Below the pieces are notes generated by a model. The model was not told where the DNA came from. It was given only the letters and a program-made list of their open reading frames with translations, and made no database searches. From the NCBI GenBank assembly GCA_019637335.1, contig JAHBVV010000005.1, positions 124,001-188,000 of the forward strand: a stretch of DNA of 64,000 nucleotides, given 5' to 3'. Numbering within the stretch: position 1 is the first letter of the stretch; the number at the start of each line of letters is the position of its first letter. The DNA comes from Candidatus Hydrogenedentota bacterium (lineage in GTDB: Bacteria > Hydrogenedentota > Hydrogenedentia > Hydrogenedentales > JAEUWI01). Shown here in pieces: positions 60,801-64,000 of the stretch. The position numbers and the translations under genes were made by a program.

Positions 60801-62075
60801 CTACAGCTTCAGGTCGATGAAGCGCCAGAAATTTCCGCCCAGCAGCTGCGCGGCGTCACGCTGGATCTCCGCCTCGCTGACCGTCCATCCGGCCTCGACG
60901 AGATCCGCGTACTTGTGCCGGAGCACCTTCGCGATAATCTCTCGGGAATGGCGCCACTTGTAGATCACCTGGTCCAGAACGCGCGCGTCGGAATGCTGGG
61001 GAATGACCGACGGCCCGAGCAGTTCCAGGCGCATTTCGGTCATCTCCTGGATGAGGCTGGGGTTGTTCAGGAACCACCAGCAGCCGAATATCAGAAGGTT
61101 GCGGAACTTCCGCCCGGTTACGCAGAGGCTGTGCTGGTCCTCGCGGGAGAGGGTGGTGATCATGAACTTGTTGTGCGGGTATTTCGCGCAGAGGTATTCC
61201 ACCGGCTTCATGCTCGATGGCGCCACGCTGTCGCCGGCCAGCCGCAGCAGCGGGTTGATCTGGCGGGTCACCCCGATCATCATCGCGAACGGGATGTTGA
61301 ACTCGCGCGCAACGGGGAGAATGCACTCCTCGATGAGCACGGCCCGGGCGGACTCCTCGGGCATCATGAAGTCGGGCGGCAGCGACACCGCCATGTAGAG
61401 CGCCTTCATCCGTTTGACCCAGTCGGTCAGGAACCGGCGCACCTCGGCCCGGGTTTTCTCGTTGAGCGACGGCTCCACGTCGTAACCCCACCCCTTCAGC
61501 ATCTCGTAGCTCCCGCCCCAGCCGTTCAGGAGCGGGTCGATGCGGAGCACGCCGTAGAAGCGAGCGTCCGTCTGATAGGCGCCTTCCCAGACCGGACGTT
61601 CCTGCGGGTCGAAGGGGTCATTCGTCATCACGGCGCACTTCAGGTTCGCCACTTCAAAGACCCGGTCCACGTGCCCGGCGGTGTCCTGCGCGGCGAACCA
61701 GGCGCGATACCCGTGGAGATCGCGCGCGGAAACATCCAGCCCGAGCGCGTCCAGCACCGTGATCACCCCACGGCATGCCTCGCTGATCGGGCTGTTCTCG
61801 ATAAAGAGCGTCTTCCAGATCGCGTCGGCCTGGGCCGGCTTGTCGAGCGCCCAGAACTGCTCGTACGGCATGTCCGACAGCCGGAAAAACTCGGCGATGA
61901 GATAATGGTAGGTGAGCAGCTCGTCGATACCCCAGAGCAGAAGGCCGCCGAAGTCGGTGGCGTAGAGGTGCGTGTGGATGTCCGTGACGGGCGTTTCGGT
62001 GACGGCGCGGTTGACCGCCGCGCGAAGTCCCACGGCGTCGCCGCGGGAAAAGACGGGCGTTTCGGGTGCGTTCAT
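60801..62075 (-). CDS. Uronate isomerase-like amidohydrolase
   Basis: A 424-residue protein of the amidohydrolase/glucuronate isomerase (UxaC) superfamily. TDIHTHLY near residue 31 supplies the first two metal-binding histidines (34 and 36), and GYRAWF, IPFAMMIGVTRQINP and LLGPSVIPQHSDARVLDQ align with later barrel strands and the catalytic Asp. The C-terminal KWRHSREIIAKVLRHKYADL is seen in this group. It is somewhat shorter than UxaC, and several similar planctomycete-type proteins have unknown substrates. No uxaA, uxaB or transporter is adjacent; it follows apbE by 26 bases, perhaps by chance. Confidence 0.62.
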   Translation of the reverse strand: MNAPETPVFSRGDAVGLRAAVNRAVTETPVTDIHTHLYATDFGGLLLWGIDELLTYHYLIAEFFRLSDMPYEQFWALDKPAQADAIWKTLFIENSPISEACRGVITVLDALGLDVSARDLHGYRAWFAAQDTAGHVDRVFEVANLKCAVMTNDPFDPQERPVWEGAYQTDARFYGVLRIDPLLNGWGGSYEMLKGWGYDVEPSLNEKTRAEVRRFLTDWVKRMKALYMAVSLPPDFMMPEESARAVLIEECILPVAREFNIPFAMMIGVTRQINPLLRLAGDSVAPSSMKPVEYLCAKYPHNKFMITTLSREDQHSLCVTGRKFRNLLIFGCWWFLNNPSLIQEMTEMRLELLGPSVIPQHSDARVLDQVIYKWRHSREIIAKVLRHKYADLVEAGWTVSEAEIQRDAAQLLGGNFWRFIDLKL

Positions 62076-62101
62076 GGTGCTCCTGCTGATTCGTTCTGGC
62101 G

Positions 62102-63157
62102 TCAGGGGGCGCTCGGGCGCGCCACCACATACGGGGCGAAGGCGGGCGTCTCGCGAACAAGCAGTTCGTCGCCCTCGCCGTGAACTATAAACAATACCGC
62201 GAGGTCATGCGCCCGCGCAAAGGCCTCGCCGGCGTCGGGGCCGAGCGCCATCAGCGCGGTGGCGTAGGCGTCCGCAAGCGCGCATTCCTCGTGAATCACG
62301 CTGGCGGAGGCCAGGGCGTGGTTCACCGGCTGCCCGGTTTTCGGGTCGATCGTGTGGGATACGCGGCGCCCGCCGGATTCGTAGAAGTTTCGGTAGTCCC
62401 CGGATGTCGCCAGCGAGACCCCGTCGAGCGCCACGACCTCCTGCACGGCCCGCTCGTAGTCGCGCGGCTTCTCGATCGCGATCCGCCAGGGCACGCCATT
62501 GGCGTTGCGCCCCGCCGCGCGGACCTCGCCGCCGACCTCGACCATGTAGTTGGCGTGGCCGAGGGCGTCGAGCGCCGCGGCCGCCCGGTCCACGGCGTAG
62601 CCTTTGGCGATCGCGGAAAGATCGCAATACACGCCGGCCTCCGCCTTGGTGACCGTTTTGGCCTCGGCGTCGAGCGCCAGCTTGTCCGGCCCGGTCAGCG
62701 CGCGCAGCCGCGCGATCTCCTCGGGCGGCGGATCCCGGCCCGCTTCCGGGCCAAAGCCCCACGCGTTCACCAGCGGCCCCACGGTGATGTCAAAGGCCCC
62801 GCCCGATTTCGCGCCAACTTCCACCGCCAGCGCGATTACCGCGAAGGTTTCCTCCGACAGGGGAAAGGGCTCTCCGGCGCCGTGCTGATTCAAGCGCGAG
62901 ATTTCCGAATCCGGCTTGTAGGTCGACATCAGGCCGTCCACCCGTTGCAGGGCGGCGTCCACCGCCGCAGCCGCGGAATTGGTCGCGGCGGGATCCAACT
63001 CGCCCACGACCTTCACATGGTAGGTCGTGCCCATAATCGCGCCGGAAAGCACGGTGGTGTCCGGAACGGGCGGGCGGCGCGTGCAGCCGGCCGCCAGACA
63101 GCACAAGAGCGCGGCGAGGGCCGCGCTCTTGAAAGCGATTGGTCGGGGGCGGGACAC
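62102..63157 (-). CDS. apbE: ApbE-type FMN:protein transferase, lipoprotein
   Basis: A 351-residue periplasmic lipoprotein that covalently attaches FMN to threonines of Nqr/Rnf subunits. The lipobox is LAAGC, with the lipid cysteine at 25. GAIMGTTYHVKV starts the fold, MSTYKPDSEISRLNQ and GGAFDITVGPLVNAWGFG are FAD/substrate motifs, CDLSAIAKGYAVD and EVGGEVRAAGRN follow, and SGDYRNFYE, SHTIDPKTGQPV and ADAYATALMALG carry the metal-binding Asp and Thr. It starts four bases after the nqrF stop, so it very likely serves the Nqr complex. Confidence 0.94.
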   Translation of the reverse strand: MSRPRPIAFKSAALAALLCCLAAGCTRRPPVPDTTVLSGAIMGTTYHVKVVGELDPAATNSAAAAVDAALQRVDGLMSTYKPDSEISRLNQHGAGEPFPLSEETFAVIALAVEVGAKSGGAFDITVGPLVNAWGFGPEAGRDPPPEEIARLRALTGPDKLALDAEAKTVTKAEAGVYCDLSAIAKGYAVDRAAAALDALGHANYMVEVGGEVRAAGRNANGVPWRIAIEKPRDYERAVQEVVALDGVSLATSGDYRNFYESGGRRVSHTIDPKTGQPVNHALASASVIHEECALADAYATALMALGPDAGEAFARAHDLAVLFIVHGEGDELLVRETPAFAPYVVARPSAP

Positions 63158-63161
63158 GGGT

Positions 63162-64000
63162 TCAGCCGAAGTCGTCGTAGGCGATCATGTCGTCTTCGAC
63201 GCCCAGGTCGTGCAGCATATTCGTGACTGCCGCAAGCATCATCGGCGGGCCGCAGAGGTAGTATTCGATGTCCTCCGGCGCCGGGTGTTCCTTCAGGTAG
63301 TTCTCCAGCAGGACCTGGTGAATGAACCCGGTGTGGCCGGTCCAGTTGTCCTCGGGAAGCGGCTCGGAAAGCGCCGTGTACCACTTGAAGTTCGGGTTCT
63401 CCGCCTGGATCGTGTCGAAGTCGTCCTCGTAGAACATCTCGCGCTTGCTCCGCGCGCCATACCAGAAGGTGACCTTCCGGTCGGTGTGGACCCGGCGGAA
63501 CTGGTCGAAGATGTGCGAGCGCATCGGAGCCATGCCGGCGCCGCCGCCCACAAAGCACATCTCGCGCTTGGTTTCCTTCGCGAAGAACTCGCCGAAGGGC
63601 CCGGAAATGGTCACTTCATCGCCCGGCTTCAGGCTGAAGATGTAGGAGGACATGATGCCCGGAGGAATACCCTCGCTCCGCGGCGGCGGCGTGGCGACGC
63701 GCACGTTGAGCATGATCACGCCCCACTCTTCCGGGTAGTTCGCCATGGAGTAGGCGCGGGTGACGGGTTCGTCCACCTTGGACACATACTGCCAGAGGTT
63801 GTACTTGTCCCAGTCGGGGCGGTATTCCTCGCCGATGTCGAAATCCTTGTAGTGGACCTCGTGGGGCGGGCATTCGATCTGGATGTAGCCGCCGGCGCGG
63901 AACGGCACGCTCTCGCCCTCGGGAAGCTCGAGCACGAGCTCCTTGATGAACGTGGCCACGTTGTCGTTGCTGCGCACCTTGCACTTCCACTTCTTAACGT
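63162..64000 (-). CDS. nqrF: NqrF subunit of Na+-NADH:quinone oxidoreductase, 5' part outside the window
   Basis: The 279 residues visible are the FAD and NADH-binding domains of NqrF, the electron-input subunit of the sodium-pumping NADH:quinone oxidoreductase. VKKWKCKV at the window edge, [28 protein letters not shown] (FAD), [12 protein letters not shown] (NADH) and the end [20 protein letters not shown] with [11 protein letters not shown] match the family. The N-terminal membrane segment and [2Fe-2S] domain lie beyond base 64000, where nqrA-E probably precede it. With menaquinone genes nearby, the acceptor is probably menaquinone. Confidence 0.95.
   Translation of the reverse strand, partial: VKKWKCKVRSNDNVATFIKELVLELPEGESVPFRAGGYIQIECPPHEVHYKDFDIGEEYRPDWDKYNLWQYVSKVDEPVTRAYSMANYPEEWGVIMLNVRVATPPPRSEGIPPGIMSSYIFSLKPGDEVTISGPFGEFFAKETKREMCFVGGGAGMAPMRSHIFDQFRRVHTDRKVTFWYGARSKREMFYEDDFDTIQAENPNFKWYTALSEPLPEDNWTGHTGFIHQVLLENYLKEHPAPEDIEYYLCGPPMMLAAVTNMLHDLGVEDDMIAYDDFG

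Overview
The window is GC-rich bacterial chromosome with dense, mostly oppositely oriented short operons. The gene content fits a Gram-negative, flagellated, at least facultatively anaerobic bacterium: lipoproteins, a secretin, LPS-type sugar transferases, a flagellar export apparatus, menaquinone synthesis, Na+-NQR and a hybrid-cluster protein. A Tat-exported sulfatase and Gfo/Idh oxidoreductase, ThuA and DUF4838 proteins, and many decayed dispersed repeats resemble Planctomycetes/PVC or Hydrogenedentes-type genomes. That placement is an inference from gene style; no rRNA or marker phylogeny is available here.

Layout. 1-732: end of a GT2 glycosyltransferase. 852-6360 (minus): MFS transporter, GT2, methyltransferase, hexapeptide acyltransferase, GT4 and GT9, a surface-glycan operon with several translationally coupled joints. 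6361-7470: repeat graveyard. 7471-13352 (minus): secreted EF-hand protein, CehA-like metallohydrolase, unknown secreted protein and sulfatase. 13584-17070: argS, an orphan HigA-like antitoxin, and hcp behind an NsrR-like operator. 17224-24209: exported and carbohydrate-related proteins. 24608-32146 (minus): GT4-smc and ymdB-rny, with a heptamer repeat array running into the rny stop. 32522-33425: a divergent retropepsin/DUF5678-like pair. 33482-36695: an NtrC-type regulator and an FHA-GAF-HD-GYP protein.

37065-45461 (plus) is the most unusual locus. Behind a good sigma70-type promoter lie an ExeA-like ATPase, a membrane protein with a TPR-like tail, a protein fusing a Wza-type polysaccharide-export domain to a secretin, a Wzc-like tyrosine kinase ending in eight consecutive tyrosines, and a Wzy/WaaL-type polymerase or ligase. 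A PilT-like ATPase lies convergently next to it. I read this as a candidate polysaccharide exporter whose outer-membrane pore is a secretin.

47208-48713 is an orphan sugar-type ABC ATPase. 49469-55936 (minus) is fliQ-fliR-flhB-flhA-flhF-flhG, without fliP beside it and with an altered FlhB cleavage motif (NPVR). 56239-60520 (plus) is menB-menA-menC-menE. 60801-64000 (minus) holds nqrF (cut by the window edge), apbE and a uronate isomerase-like protein. Noncoding stretches are dominated by short decayed repeats that recur across the window.
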